64,000 bases of DNA, from contig NZ_AUBB01000021.1 of NCBI RefSeq assembly GCF_000429025.1, positions 62,001 through 126,000 on the forward strand, written 5' to 3'. This DNA is from Actinospineispora spinosispora DSM 44797. Its GTDB lineage: Bacteria; Actinomycetota; Actinomycetes; Mycobacteriales; Pseudonocardiaceae. Under the pieces are notes generated by a model. That model saw nothing but the letters and a program-made list of their open reading frames with translations, searched no databases and had not been told where the DNA came from. The position numbers were made by a program, and so were the translations under genes. The number at the start of each line of letters is the position of its first letter. The first letter of the stretch is position 1. Of the stretch, positions 24,420 through 33,153 are shown in pieces.

Positions 24420-25694
24420 CTATAGGTCCAGAGTGTGCGTGCCGCGGTTCGGACCGGCCGGCACGAGGAGCTCCTTCAACGGTCGGCCGGTGTCGCGCGC
24501 CAGGTCCGGGGGGATCGCCGCGCCGGTGCCGAGTGCCTTGCGCACCACGAGGTAGTCCACGGGGGAGTTCACCGCGTCGACGGCTACCACCGCCCCGTTG
24601 CGGTAGTAGAGGACGGAGAACCGCTCGGCGTCGAGGTCGCCGCGCACCACGGACTCGTCGTGGCCGGTCGACAGACCGGCGATCTGCAGCTTCAGGTCGT
24701 ATTGGTCCGACCAGAACCAGGGGACCTCCGGCGCGGGTGGTGGAATGCCCGCCAGCGTCGCTGCGGCTGTCTTCGCCTGGCTCACGGCGTTGGCCACCGA
24801 CTCGAGCCGGACCAGGCCGACGCCCGTGGTCGGGTGCGGCATCGCGGTGCAGTCGCCGGCCGCGACGATCCCGGCGTTCCCGGTACGTGCGTGCCGGTCG
24901 ACCACGACTCCGCCGTCGCAGTGCAGGCCGATCGCCTCCGCCAGCTCGGTGCGCGGGACGACCCCGATGCCGACGAGCACGAGGTCCGCCGGCAGCTCGG
25001 TGCCGTCGGTGAGCCCGACGGCACTGACCCGGCCCGCGTCGCCCAGTACTCGCGCGACCGCCGAGCCGAGCAGCACCGCGGTACCGCGTCGTTCGTGCGC
25101 GGACCGGTAGAAGTCCGAGACCGTGGGGGCGACCGAGCGGCCCACCAGTCGGTCCGAGGCCTCGACGATCACCACGTCCTTGCCCAGCGTCCTGGCGACA
25201 GCGGCTGCTTCCAGGCCGATGAACCCGCCACCGACGACGACCACCCGTCGCGCGGCGTCGAGCGCAGCGCGCAGGAGCACGGCGTCGGCCATGTCGCGGA
25301 GATGGTGCACCCCGGCGAGGTCGGCGCCCGGGACGGCCAACCTGCGGACCCGCGCGCCCGTGGTGAGCGCGACCTGATCGAACGCGAGCGTGCGGCCGGT
25401 GCTCGTGGTCGCGCTGCCCTCGGCGGTTCCAGGACGGAGGGCCAGTCGCTCGACCCGTTCGCCGGTGATCAGCTCGATGCTGCGCTCGGCGTAGAACGCC
25501 GGGGTGCGGAATGCGAGTTTCGCGGTGTCGGTCCCGCCGAGCAAGAACGCCTTCGACAGCGGTGGCCGCTGGTAGGGCGGGTGCGGCTCAGCGCCGACCA
25601 GCATCACCGGACCTGTCTCGCCTGCCTCGCGCAGGGAGACGGCCAGCTGTACGCCCGCCTGGCTAGCGCCGACGATGAGGGTTGCGGGGCTCAC
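24420..25694 (-). CDS. FAD-dependent ferredoxin reductase
   Basis: This 424-residue reductase belongs to the putidaredoxin-reductase/BphA4 class. The FAD-binding GASQAGVQLA lies at the N-terminus, YQRPPLSK follows, the NAD(P)H-binding VVVVGGGFIGLEAA is in the middle, and GIVAAGDCTAMPH carries the FAD-contacting Asp. It passes electrons from NAD(P)H to the ferredoxin encoded immediately upstream. The GTG at 25694 overlaps the ferredoxin stop (GTGA), and residues upstream in the open frame are not homologous. The protein ends HTLDL, with its stop codon inside the palindrome preceding the Rieske gene. Confidence 0.92.
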   Translation of the reverse strand: MSPATLIVGASQAGVQLAVSLREAGETGPVMLVGAEPHPPYQRPPLSKAFLLGGTDTAKLAFRTPAFYAERSIELITGERVERLALRPGTAEGSATTSTGRTLAFDQVALTTGARVRRLAVPGADLAGVHHLRDMADAVLLRAALDAARRVVVVGGGFIGLEAAAVARTLGKDVVIVEASDRLVGRSVAPTVSDFYRSAHERRGTAVLLGSAVARVLGDAGRVSAVGLTDGTELPADLVLVGIGVVPRTELAEAIGLHCDGGVVVDRHARTGNAGIVAAGDCTAMPHPTTGVGLVRLESVANAVSQAKTAAATLAGIPPPAPEVPWFWSDQYDLKLQIAGLSTGHDESVVRGDLDAERFSVLYYRNGAVVAVDAVNSPVDYLVVRKALGTGAAIPPDLARDTGRPLKELLVPAGPNRGTHTLDL

Positions 25695-26014
25695 GGCTGC
25701 TCCGGTGGGATTTCGACGGTCAACCCGTCCAGCTCCTCGGTCAGCGTGAGCTGGCAGGAGAGTCTGCTGCCGGGACGGCGCTCGGAGACGGCGAGGTCGA
25801 GCAGTGCCTCCTCGAGATCGTCGGGCTCCCCGACCACATGGGCGAAGTCCTCTCGCACCCACACGTGGCAGGTCGCGCAGCTACAGTTCCCGCCGCACTC
25901 GGCGATGATTCCGGCGACACCGTTCTGCGTGGCCGCCGTCATCACCGAGTCGCCGATCCGGGCGTCGACACCGGTCTCCGTGCCGTCCGCGAGCTGGAAA
26001 ACGACCTTGGGCAC
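25691..26014 (-). CDS. Plant/adrenodoxin-type 2Fe-2S ferredoxin
   Basis: This 107-residue ferredoxin has cluster ligands in ECGGNCSCATCHVWV and LSCQL: the C-x5-C-x2-C...C pattern of putidaredoxin-type proteins, with one additional Cys inside the first loop. It shuttles electrons from the FAD reductase to the Rieske oxygenase. The GTG at 26014 is preceded by AAGGAGG at ideal spacing. It is the first gene of the Rieske operon and diverges from the phosphoglycerate-mutase-like gene, the shared intergenic region holding a GGTAT-N6-ATACC repeat. Confidence 0.93.
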   Translation of the reverse strand: MPKVVFQLADGTETGVDARIGDSVMTAATQNGVAGIIAECGGNCSCATCHVWVREDFAHVVGEPDDLEEALLDLAVSERRPGSRLSCQLTLTEELDGLTVEIPPEQP

Positions 26015-26056
26015 GTGTGCCTCCTTGGGCAACCGGGTCTGAGTCAGATGGCTATT

Positions 26057-26072
26057 GGTATGACATCATACC
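26057..26072. promoter_or_regulatory. Candidate GntR operator between the ferredoxin and mutase-like genes
   Basis: GGTAT-GACATC-ATACC inverted repeat preceded by ATT, with the same geometry as 18775-18790. It lies 43 bp from the ferredoxin start and 4 bp from the mutase-like ATG. Confidence 0.65.
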
Positions 26073-26075
26073 GCG

Positions 26076-26954
26076 ATGAATGCCGCTCGCCCAGCCTTTC
26101 CGGGGAACCGCGCCGGTACTCGGAGTGACAGCGCGGAGCCGGCCGCCGGCGAGCCGAGTGCCCCGGGCGTGCTCGTGCTGTTGCGCCACGGCTACAGCGT
26201 CGGCAACGCCGAGGGCGGCTTCACCGGGTGGCTGGACGTGCCGCTCGCGCCGCGTGGGCGGACGGAGGCCGCACGGGCCGGCGCGTTGCTCGTCGAGCAG
26301 GCTCGCACGCCCACGGTCGTGCACGCCTCGGTGCTGCAGCGGGCGGTGGACACGGCTCGGATCGTCGCCGACGTCGTCGTGGCGGCGGGGTCGCCCCGGC
26401 CGCCGATACGGTGCAGCTGGCGGCTCAACGAGCGCCACTACGGGGCTCTCCAGGGTCGGTCCAAGGTCGAGGTGCTCGACCGGTACGGCGGTGCGCAGTT
26501 CACGCGCTGGCGGCGTTCGTACTGGTCCTCGCCACCTCCGCTGGCACCCGATGACCCGGCGCATCCCCGGCGCGACCCGCGTTATGCCGAGATCCCCGAC
26601 GAGCTGTTGCCCGGCGCCGAGTCGCTGGCCGACGTCCGGGCGCGTCTGCTTCCGTACTGGCGGGTGATCGTGGACGACCTGCGTCGGGGTGAGTCGGTGC
26701 TGGTGGTGGCGCACAGCAACTCCCTGCGGGCGCTGTGCATGCACCTCGACGGGCTGGGGGAGCGAGAGGTCGAAGGTCTCGAGGTTCCGACGGGGGTGCC
26801 GCTGCACTACGACCTCTCTTTCGCTCCGGATGGTCGTTCGGAGCCTCGGCCCGTCGTCCGTGGCGGCGTCTATCTCGATCCGGTCGCGGCTCGCGCCGGC
26901 ATCGCGGAGATGGCCGTGCGGGGCTGGTCACGGGCCTGCGGCGACGGTGCGTGA
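26076..26954 (+). CDS. Phosphoglycerate mutase-like (histidine phosphatase) protein
   Basis: This 292-residue histidine phosphatase superfamily member has the phospho-accepting His in LLRHGYSVGNAE, the RLNERHYGALQG motif with the proton-donor Glu typical of GpmA, and VAHSNSLRAL with the second His. It resembles 2,3-bisphosphoglycerate-dependent mutase, but a roughly 30-residue N-terminal extension and its place within an aromatic-acid locus make a housekeeping role doubtful. A phosphatase acting on a pathway-linked phosphate ester is possible. The ATG lies only 4 bp from the operator, so the transcript may be leaderless. Confidence 0.82.
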   Translation: MNAARPAFPGNRAGTRSDSAEPAAGEPSAPGVLVLLRHGYSVGNAEGGFTGWLDVPLAPRGRTEAARAGALLVEQARTPTVVHASVLQRAVDTARIVADVVVAAGSPRPPIRCSWRLNERHYGALQGRSKVEVLDRYGGAQFTRWRRSYWSSPPPLAPDDPAHPRRDPRYAEIPDELLPGAESLADVRARLLPYWRVIVDDLRRGESVLVVAHSNSLRALCMHLDGLGEREVEGLEVPTGVPLHYDLSFAPDGRSEPRPVVRGGVYLDPVAARAGIAEMAVRGWSRACGDGA

Positions 26955-27006
26955 GTGTCGTGCGGACCGCGGTTCCGTGTCTGCGGTCACAGCGAATCCT
27001 TGCGAT

Positions 27007-27022
27007 GGTCTGTTGTTAGACC
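27007..27022. promoter_or_regulatory. Candidate GntR operator before the ABC transporter operon
   Basis: GGTCT-GTTGTT-AGACC inverted repeat followed by GTATG. It is nearly the same as the 18775 site and stands immediately before the first start codon of the long plus-strand operon. Confidence 0.75.
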
Positions 27023-27024
27023 GT

Positions 27025-27963
27025 ATGCTCATTCGCATGGTTCGGAACACAGGCTCCGCAGAGACGCACCCCGGGACGGGCAGGTCCGACGTCCGGGACG
27101 GGCCGATCGCCGGCGGCATCCTCGCCGGATCGGTTCGGCCCGACGCCCCCGGAACCGGCACGACGCTCGCGCACCTCTCCGCCCGTGACGTCCGGATCGA
27201 GTACCGGTCGCCCGGTTCCAGCGACGCCGACAGCACCCTCGCGGTCGACAACGCGAACCTGGAGCTGCAGCGCAGCGACTTCGTCTGCGTGGTCGGCCCG
27301 TCGGGCTGCGGGAAGACCACGTTCCTCAACGCCGTCGCCGGGTTCCTGCCCATCCAGGGCGGCTCCCTCGAACTCGACGGCAAGGACATCCCGGGTCCCG
27401 GTCCCGACCGTGCGATGGTGTTCCAGCAGGCCAGCCTGCTGCCCTGGCGCACCGTTCTCGACAACGTCACCTACGGCCTCGAACTCGGCCGGAAGCTGAA
27501 GCGGGCGCAGGCCCGCGACCGCGCCAGGGGGCTCCTCGACACGGTCGGCCTCTCCGGGTTCGGCGACCGCTACCCGGCCCAGCTGTCCGGCGGGATGCAG
27601 CAGCGGGTGAACCTGGCCCGCGCACTGGCCGTCGATCCCGAGCTGCTGCTCCTCGACGAGCCGTTCGCCTCGATCGATGCGCAGACCCGCGAGGTCATGC
27701 AGGCCGAGCTGCTGCGAATCTGCACGGCTCGCCACGTCACGGCACTGTTCGTCACGCACGACATCACCGAGGCGGCCTTCCTCGCGGACCGGGTGTGCGT
27801 GTTCAGCCCGCGCCCCGGCCACATCGTCCGGGAGATCACGGTGCCGTTCGAGCGGCCGCGCGACCAACGGCTGCGCCGCTCCCGCGAGTTCATGGAGCTC
27901 GTCGACGAGATCGCCGAGGCGCTCTACGGCCGAGCTGGCATACCGGATGAGGAGCTCCGCTGA
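27025..27963 (+). CDS. NitT/TauT-type ABC transporter ATPase
   Basis: This 312-residue ATPase has Walker A GPSGCGKTTFLNAVAG, a Q-loop in MVFQQASLLPWRTV, the signature LSGGMQQRVNLARAL, Walker B LLLLDEPFASID and the switch FVTHDITEA. The sequence is of the nitrate/sulfonate/taurine class (SsuB, TauB). It has an unusual, hydrophilic N-terminal extension of about 50 residues before the ATPase domain. It powers the permease that overlaps its stop codon by one base. The ATG at 27025 directly follows the operator; 27037 is an equally possible start, and neither has a clear Shine-Dalgarno sequence. Confidence 0.9.
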   Translation: MLIRMVRNTGSAETHPGTGRSDVRDGPIAGGILAGSVRPDAPGTGTTLAHLSARDVRIEYRSPGSSDADSTLAVDNANLELQRSDFVCVVGPSGCGKTTFLNAVAGFLPIQGGSLELDGKDIPGPGPDRAMVFQQASLLPWRTVLDNVTYGLELGRKLKRAQARDRARGLLDTVGLSGFGDRYPAQLSGGMQQRVNLARALAVDPELLLLDEPFASIDAQTREVMQAELLRICTARHVTALFVTHDITEAAFLADRVCVFSPRPGHIVREITVPFERPRDQRLRRSREFMELVDEIAEALYGRAGIPDEELR

Positions 27964-28787
27964 TGGCAACGGTGACACCGACCCGCGCACCCGCGCCGAG
28001 GCCGCCGTCGGCTCGTCGCGCGCCCCGTCGCCGGATCCATCCCAAGTACCTCTACGGCACCGCGGCCGTGATCACCGTGCTCCTGATCTGGCAGCTCGTC
28101 GCGGCACTGCGCATCAAGCCCGCGATCGTGCTGCCCGGCCCGTCGGACGTGGTCAAGGCGTTCGGGACCCTGTTCGCCTCGTCGACGATCTGGACGGACC
28201 TCGGCGCCAGCGGCAAGGAGCTGCTGTACGGCCTGGTGCTCGCCACCCTGATCGGGCTCCCGCTCGGGCTGATGATCGGCTGGTACGTGCGGCTGTCGTA
28301 CGCGCTCAGCCCGTTGATCACCTTTCTCTACGCGACGCCGCGCATCGCGCTGACCCCGCTGCTGATCATCTGGCTCGGTATCGGTGACGCGTCGAAGATC
28401 GCGATCGTCTTCCTGATGGCGGTCTTCCCGATCCTGATCAACTCGGCGACCGGGGTCCAGAACCTCGATCCGGCGGTCCTGCGGGTCGCGCGGTGCTACG
28501 GCGCGAGCCACCTGCAGATCTTCCGGACCGTGGCATTGCCGGGTTCGGTGCCGTTCCTGGTCAGCGGGCTGCGGCTCGCCGTCGGCCAGGCGCTGATCGG
28601 CGTGTTCGTCGCCGAGCTCAGCGGAGCCTCGCACGGCGTCGGGATGATGATGAGCACCGCCGGGCAGCAGTTCCAGACCTCGACCGTCTTCGCGGGCCTG
28701 TTCATCTTCGCGTTCACCGGAGTCGTGCTGACCGGCGTGCTGCGCCGGGTCGAGCGGCGCTACGCCGCATGGCGACCTCAGACCTGA
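27963..28787 (+). CDS. NitT/TauT-type ABC transporter permease
   Basis: This 274-residue permease has about six helices and the EAA-type cytoplasmic loop VARCYGASHLQIFRTVALPGSVPFLVSGLRLAVGQA, placing it with SsuC/TauC. The ATG overlaps the ATPase stop (TGATG), so translation is coupled. With the lipoprotein encoded next it makes a complete importer for a small organic anion, most probably an aromatic carboxylate given the cluster. That substrate is inferred from context only. Confidence 0.92.
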   Translation: MATVTPTRAPAPRPPSARRAPRRRIHPKYLYGTAAVITVLLIWQLVAALRIKPAIVLPGPSDVVKAFGTLFASSTIWTDLGASGKELLYGLVLATLIGLPLGLMIGWYVRLSYALSPLITFLYATPRIALTPLLIIWLGIGDASKIAIVFLMAVFPILINSATGVQNLDPAVLRVARCYGASHLQIFRTVALPGSVPFLVSGLRLAVGQALIGVFVAELSGASHGVGMMMSTAGQQFQTSTVFAGLFIFAFTGVVLTGVLRRVERRYAAWRPQT

Positions 28788-28843
28788 CGCGCCGGACCTG
28801 ACGCGGGCGCCCGGGTGCCCACACCACCACAAGGAGAACGACG

Positions 28844-29824
28844 ATGAAGTCGGGTATGGCACACAGGGTCGGTGGGGCGCTGCTCGCCGCCGTCGCCGCC
28901 TCGGCCCTGGCCGCCTGCGGCAGTTCGGCGACCGGCGGCGGCACGGCCGACAACACGATCACGCTCAGCTACAGCCAGGTCGTCGCCGATGAGCTGCCGC
29001 TGTGGATCGCCGAGGACGCGGGGCTGTTCAAGGCCCAGGGGCTCGACGTGAAGCTGGTGAGCCTGAGCAGCTCCGACGGCTTCCCGGCGCTGGTGTCCGG
29101 GCAGACCCAGATGGCGTCGATCGGGGCGTCGGAGATGGTCTCGGGCGCCGCGGCGGGCGGTGAGGTCAGCTACCTGGCCACGCTCACCCCGGTGTTCCCC
29201 TACTCGCTCTACGCCAAGGTGGCCGATCCGAAAGAGCTCAAAGGCCGGCGGATCGGAGTGACCTCCACCAGCGGCTCGCTCTACATCGCCACGCTGGAGG
29301 CGCTCAAGCAGGTCGGCCTCGCCCCCACCGACGTGCAGCTCACCCCGCTGGGCTCGGTGACCAACGTCAACAACGCGCTGGTCGCGGGCACGATCGACGC
29401 CGCGCTCTCGCACCCGCCCGCCACCACCCAGATCGAGGCGGCCGGCTTCCACCCGCTGGTGGACCTCGCCAAGCAGAACATCCCGACGTCGAACGTCGGC
29501 ATCGCCGCCACGAACGACTACGTCTCCGGCCACGGCGACCAGATCCGTCGCTTCATGGTCGCACTGCAGCAGGGGATCAAGCGCGAGAAGTCCGACGAGG
29601 CCTACTCGTCGCGGGTTCTCGGCGCTCACCTCCAGATCACCGATCCCCAGGCGCTGCACGAGACCTGGCAGTACTACGCCGGCGAGGTGCTGCCGGACGT
29701 CCCCACCCCGACGGTCGAGCAGTTGCGGACGTCGGTGACCGAGCTGGGCCCGTCGGTCCCCGGGGTGCGGGATCTCGACGTCTCCCGGCTGGTCAACGCC
29801 AGCTTCCTCGCGCCGTCGGCCTGA
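28844..29824 (+). CDS. NMT1/TauA-like substrate-binding lipoprotein
   Basis: This 326-residue precursor has lipobox LAACG near residue 25 and an NMT1/THI5-like periplasmic binding domain: LPLWIAEDAGLFKAQGLDV, LVSGQTQMASIGASEMVSGAA, LKGRRIGVTSTSGSLY. It delivers the ligand to the preceding permease. An AAGGAGAACGACG ribosome site precedes the ATG. Binding proteins of this group recognise taurine, sulfonates, nitrate, pyrimidine precursors or aromatic acids such as phthalate, so the ligand remains open. Confidence 0.9.
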   Translation: MKSGMAHRVGGALLAAVAASALAACGSSATGGGTADNTITLSYSQVVADELPLWIAEDAGLFKAQGLDVKLVSLSSSDGFPALVSGQTQMASIGASEMVSGAAAGGEVSYLATLTPVFPYSLYAKVADPKELKGRRIGVTSTSGSLYIATLEALKQVGLAPTDVQLTPLGSVTNVNNALVAGTIDAALSHPPATTQIEAAGFHPLVDLAKQNIPTSNVGIAATNDYVSGHGDQIRRFMVALQQGIKREKSDEAYSSRVLGAHLQITDPQALHETWQYYAGEVLPDVPTPTVEQLRTSVTELGPSVPGVRDLDVSRLVNASFLAPSA

Positions 29825-29872
29825 CCCCGCCGCACGGACCACCACCTCTCCCACCCTCAGAAAGGCCTCACT

Positions 29873-30946
29873 GTGACCGCAGCGTCGCGCACCACCACCG
29901 AGGTGACGCACTACCACATCCAGAAGAAACGGCGAGCCGCTTTCGTGGAGGAGTGGCGGAGCTACCAGAAGACAGTGGTCGCGCTGTCGGACGTCGAGAT
30001 GATCGAGAGTGCCCGCGGCACCCGGGTCGGGGTCTACTGCGGCGTGGACGGCGACCGCCCGACGCGCACGATGGACGCGCTCGTGCACGAGATCGACCAG
30101 GGCGTCGTCTCGACGGTGCACCGCCACTCCTGGGACGCGATGGTGTTCGTCGTCGCGGGTCGCGGCTGGACCGAGGTCGACGGCGAACGGATCGAATGGG
30201 GGCCCGGTGACTCGCTGCACCTGCCGGCGTGGTCCTGGCACCGCTCGGGCAACGACAACGCCGAGACCGCGCGCTACCTGTCCTTCTCCAGCGAACCGAT
30301 GCTGTCGACCATGGGCATGGCGGTGCTCGACGACCGGGGCCACACTCCCGTCGCCGAGCTCCCGGGGCGGCCGGACTACTCGGGTGAGATCGACGGCGCC
30401 GACCCGTACGCCCGCCGGGTCCGCCGGTTGGCGAAGGAGCAGCACCAGCGGCGCAACGGACGCCTGCACACGGACTGGGACGGTCTGGAGCTGCTGCCGA
30501 CCCCCCGTGGCACCCGCACGACGTTCCTGCTGGACCGGGCCATCGGCTACCAGGCCTCCGGCATCACGATGGCGATGTTCGAGATCGGCCCCAACCGCGG
30601 CCAGTCGATGCACCGCCACCCGGGTGAGGCGTGGCTGTACGTCGTCGAGGGTGAGGGCCACAGCTATCTCGGCGAGGAGCCAGAGGGCGGCGTGAACCAC
30701 CCGTGGAAGAAGGGCGACCTGATCGTCGTCGACCACTTCCTGTGGCATCAGCACTTCAACGACTCGCCGGACAAGACGGCGAAGGTGGTGCGCATCCACA
30801 TGTTCGACAGCCTGCTGGAGACCATGCGGGTGCTGATGGACCCGAAGGTGCTCTTCGAGGAGCCGCCGGACCACATCCGCGACGCCCAGGCCGGTAACTA
30901 CCACGAGATCCAGTGGCCGGAGATCGTCCGACCCACCTGGCCGTGA
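29873..30946 (+). CDS. Double-cupin dioxygenase-like protein (HQHFN family, member 1)
   Basis: This 357-residue protein has two cupin domains arranged as in gentisate 1,2-dioxygenase. In the N-terminal domain the metal motif reads VHRHSWDAMVFVVAGRG (Glu replaced) with WSWHRSGN. In the C-terminal domain it is MHRHPGEAWLYVVEGEG with LWHQHFN, a complete 3-His/1-Glu site. The second domain is therefore the likely Fe(II) centre. It starts at a GTG after AGAAAGG and overlaps the AAA+ gene by GTGA. Three other proteins in the operon share the HQHFN ending. Ring cleavage of a hydroxylated aromatic acid is the best guess; no gentisate-pathway partners are present to confirm it. Confidence 0.82.
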   Translation: MTAASRTTTEVTHYHIQKKRRAAFVEEWRSYQKTVVALSDVEMIESARGTRVGVYCGVDGDRPTRTMDALVHEIDQGVVSTVHRHSWDAMVFVVAGRGWTEVDGERIEWGPGDSLHLPAWSWHRSGNDNAETARYLSFSSEPMLSTMGMAVLDDRGHTPVAELPGRPDYSGEIDGADPYARRVRRLAKEQHQRRNGRLHTDWDGLELLPTPRGTRTTFLLDRAIGYQASGITMAMFEIGPNRGQSMHRHPGEAWLYVVEGEGHSYLGEEPEGGVNHPWKKGDLIVVDHFLWHQHFNDSPDKTAKVVRIHMFDSLLETMRVLMDPKVLFEEPPDHIRDAQAGNYHEIQWPEIVRPTWP

Positions 30947-31827
30947 GCCCGGTGGCCACCCATCTGCCGCCGGGGCTGCTCTCGGTACACGCCCTCCCGG
31001 CCGACCATCACGACGGGCCGTGGGACCACATCCTGGTGCCCGACGGGACGAAGGAGCGGTTGCTCAGCCAGACGCTGCTGCGCCTGCGCCACGGCCGGGA
31101 GCTGCGCAACCTGCCCGGCATGCCGCACGGGCTGATCGTCCTCGCCGGCCCACCCGGCACCGGGAAGACGACGTTGGCACGGGGGCTCGCGCAGTCCGCG
31201 GCGCGAGCACTGGCGCCGATCGGGGCCACGACCTACATCGAGATCGACCCGCACGCGTTCCCGAGCGAGATGCTCGGGGAGAGCCAGCGCAACATCACCC
31301 GGCTGATGACCGACACGCTGCCGGAGTTCGCCGCGCGCCGGCCGCACACGGTGGTGCTGATCGACGAGGTGGAGAGTTTCGCCGTGCGCCGCTCCACCGC
31401 GTCGTTCGGCAGCAACCCGGTCGACGTGCACCGGGCCACCGACGCGGTGCTGGCGGGTGTCGACTTCCTTGCCGAGGCCCACCCCCGGATCGTGTTCGTC
31501 GCGACGACGAACTTCCCCGAAGCCGTCGACGAGGCGTTCCTCTCCCGGGCGGACCTGGTGCTCAACCTGGCCCTGCCCGACGAAGCGACCATCGCGGCGA
31601 TCCTGCGCCGCACGCTGGCCGAGCTGGCCGGTATGTGGGAGGGCGTCCGCCCGCTGGTCGCCGACGAGGGCCTGCACCGGAAGCTGGCCGCCCGGTGCGC
31701 GGGCTGGGACGGGCGCCGGGTGCGCAAGCTGGTGCTGACCGCACTGGCCCAGCGCCGCGAGGTGGCGCTGAATCCGGGCCTTCTCGAGGCGGGCGATCTG
31801 CTCACCGCGGCGGAGGCGACCGGCTGA
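30943..31827 (+). CDS. TRIP13/Pch2-like AAA+ ATPase
   Basis: This 294-residue AAA+ protein has Walker A GPPGTGKTT (residues 69-77), Walker B VVLIDEVESF (D141, E142), sensor 1 VFVATTN, an arginine finger in FLSRADLVL, and sensor 2 near WDGRRVRKL. The FLSRAD, DEVESF and SNPVDVHRATDAVLAGVD segments are the pattern of TRIP13/Pch2, which remodels HORMA proteins. No HORMA gene or CD-NTase is nearby, so this is not a CBASS unit. It is translationally coupled (GTGA) to the double cupin, which makes that enzyme the likely client, in the manner of CbbX or NorQ activators. The family's N-terminal domain is short here. Confidence 0.85.
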   Translation: MSPVATHLPPGLLSVHALPADHHDGPWDHILVPDGTKERLLSQTLLRLRHGRELRNLPGMPHGLIVLAGPPGTGKTTLARGLAQSAARALAPIGATTYIEIDPHAFPSEMLGESQRNITRLMTDTLPEFAARRPHTVVLIDEVESFAVRRSTASFGSNPVDVHRATDAVLAGVDFLAEAHPRIVFVATTNFPEAVDEAFLSRADLVLNLALPDEATIAAILRRTLAELAGMWEGVRPLVADEGLHRKLAARCAGWDGRRVRKLVLTALAQRREVALNPGLLEAGDLLTAAEATG

Positions 31828-31981
31828 GTCCGGTGCTCGACCCGTGGCGCGAGCGTGCGCCACCTCGGCCGGATCGGCGCGGTTCCGTGTACCAGCGGTC
31901 GCCGGCCCGGCCTGCCTGCGCCCTCGTGCGGCGCCGGTGCACTGACGTCGACCTGCTCGATCGTCCATCTCTGGGAGCCCG

Positions 31982-33139
31982 ATGATGTGCTCGTCCCGAC
32001 GACCCCCCACCTCCGCCCGTTCCGGCCCCGGGAGCCGGCCGCTCGCCCGGATCACCGGGGTTGCCGCCGTACTCCTCGTCCTCGCCGGCTGTTCCTCAGG
32101 GCTCGCCGACAGCCCGGGAGCCGGGCCCGCCAGGGGCGCCTCCGACGCCTACGCGGCCTACACCGGACTGACCGGCCAGGCGCGAACCGACAAGCTCCTC
32201 GCCGACGCGAGGAGCGAGGGTGGCGAGCTCGACGTCTACACGTCCAACACCGACATCCAGTCCCTGGTCGACGGCTTCCAGGCGGCCTACCCGGGCATCA
32301 AGGTCAACGCGTTCCGGGCCAACTCCGAGACCGTCCTGCAGCGGGTGCTGCAGGAGACCTCCGCCCACAAGACCGCCAACGACGTCGTCGACACCAACGA
32401 CTTCGAGCTGCGCGTGCTGAACGGCCAGGGCGCCCTCGCCACCTACGACGGGCCCGCGAAGGCGAACCTCCGCAAGGACGCGGTGTTTCCCGGCTGGCAG
32501 GCCGAGCGCTTCAACGCCTTCGTCGTGGGATGGAACACCGCGCAGGTGGGCGACGGTCAGGGCCCCGGGGACTTCACCGACCTCGCCGACCCGAGATGGA
32601 AGGGCAAGGTGGCGCTCGAGGTCGGTGACTGGGACTGGTACGCCTCGATGCACAGCTACCTCACCGACGTGCGGAAGATGCCGGCCGCCGACGTCGACGC
32701 GCTGTTCCAGAAGATCGTGGCCAACGCGAAGGTGACGAAGGGGCACACCGTGCAGGGTGAGCTGCTCAGCGCCGGCCAGTTCGCCGCCGCGGCCTCGGTC
32801 TACAGCCACACGATCGACAACGCCGCGGCGAAGGGTGCCCCGGTCGCCTGGCATCCGGTCACGAGCCCGGTCATCCTGCGCCCCAACGGTTTCGGCGTCA
32901 TGGCCGCGCCGCGCCACCCCGCTGCCGCTCTGCTCTGGGCGGACTGGGTGCTCGGCGACGGCCAGCGGAGCATCGCCGGGTCGCACCGGATCCCGGCCGT
33001 CGAGAACGTGCCCGGATTCGCCGACCCCATCCCGGCCGGCACCCAGGTCTACACCGTGCCCGACTCGGTGATCAACGCCTCGGACAAGTGGAACAAGGCC
33101 TACGACGACCTGCTCCGCGGCGTCCCGCAGGCCGGCTGA
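31982..33139 (+). CDS. Fe3+-type ABC substrate-binding lipoprotein (copy A)
   Basis: This 385-residue precursor has lipobox LAGC (around residue 37) and an iron/polyamine-type type II binding fold: GGELDVYTSNTDIQSLVDGFQAAYPGIKV, AFRANSETVLQRVLQET, DLADPRWKGKVALEVGDWDWYASM. Such proteins bind ferric ions, but many relatives bind organic anions, including aromatic acids, phosphonates and thiamine. The conserved FRANSET segment also appears in the protein at 41398-42528. Permease and ATPase follow at 15 and 21 bp. ATG codons at 31982 and 31985 are both possible starts. Confidence 0.88.
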   Translation: MMCSSRRPPTSARSGPGSRPLARITGVAAVLLVLAGCSSGLADSPGAGPARGASDAYAAYTGLTGQARTDKLLADARSEGGELDVYTSNTDIQSLVDGFQAAYPGIKVNAFRANSETVLQRVLQETSAHKTANDVVDTNDFELRVLNGQGALATYDGPAKANLRKDAVFPGWQAERFNAFVVGWNTAQVGDGQGPGDFTDLADPRWKGKVALEVGDWDWYASMHSYLTDVRKMPAADVDALFQKIVANAKVTKGHTVQGELLSAGQFAAAASVYSHTIDNAAAKGAPVAWHPVTSPVILRPNGFGVMAAPRHPAAALLWADWVLGDGQRSIAGSHRIPAVENVPGFADPIPAGTQVYTVPDSVINASDKWNKAYDDLLRGVPQAG

Positions 33140-33153
33140 GGGGAGAGCCGGAG

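Noticed and set aside
28778..30904. A 708-codon open frame on the minus strand opposite the binding-protein and cupin genes
   Set aside because: It is a shadow caused by high-GC codon bias. The plus strand encodes recognisable proteins with cupin and binding-protein motifs, and the antisense translation has no domain.
30943..31827. TRIP13-like ATPase as part of a CBASS antiphage system
   Set aside because: No CD-NTase, HORMA protein or effector nuclease is within reach; all neighbours are transport and metabolic genes.
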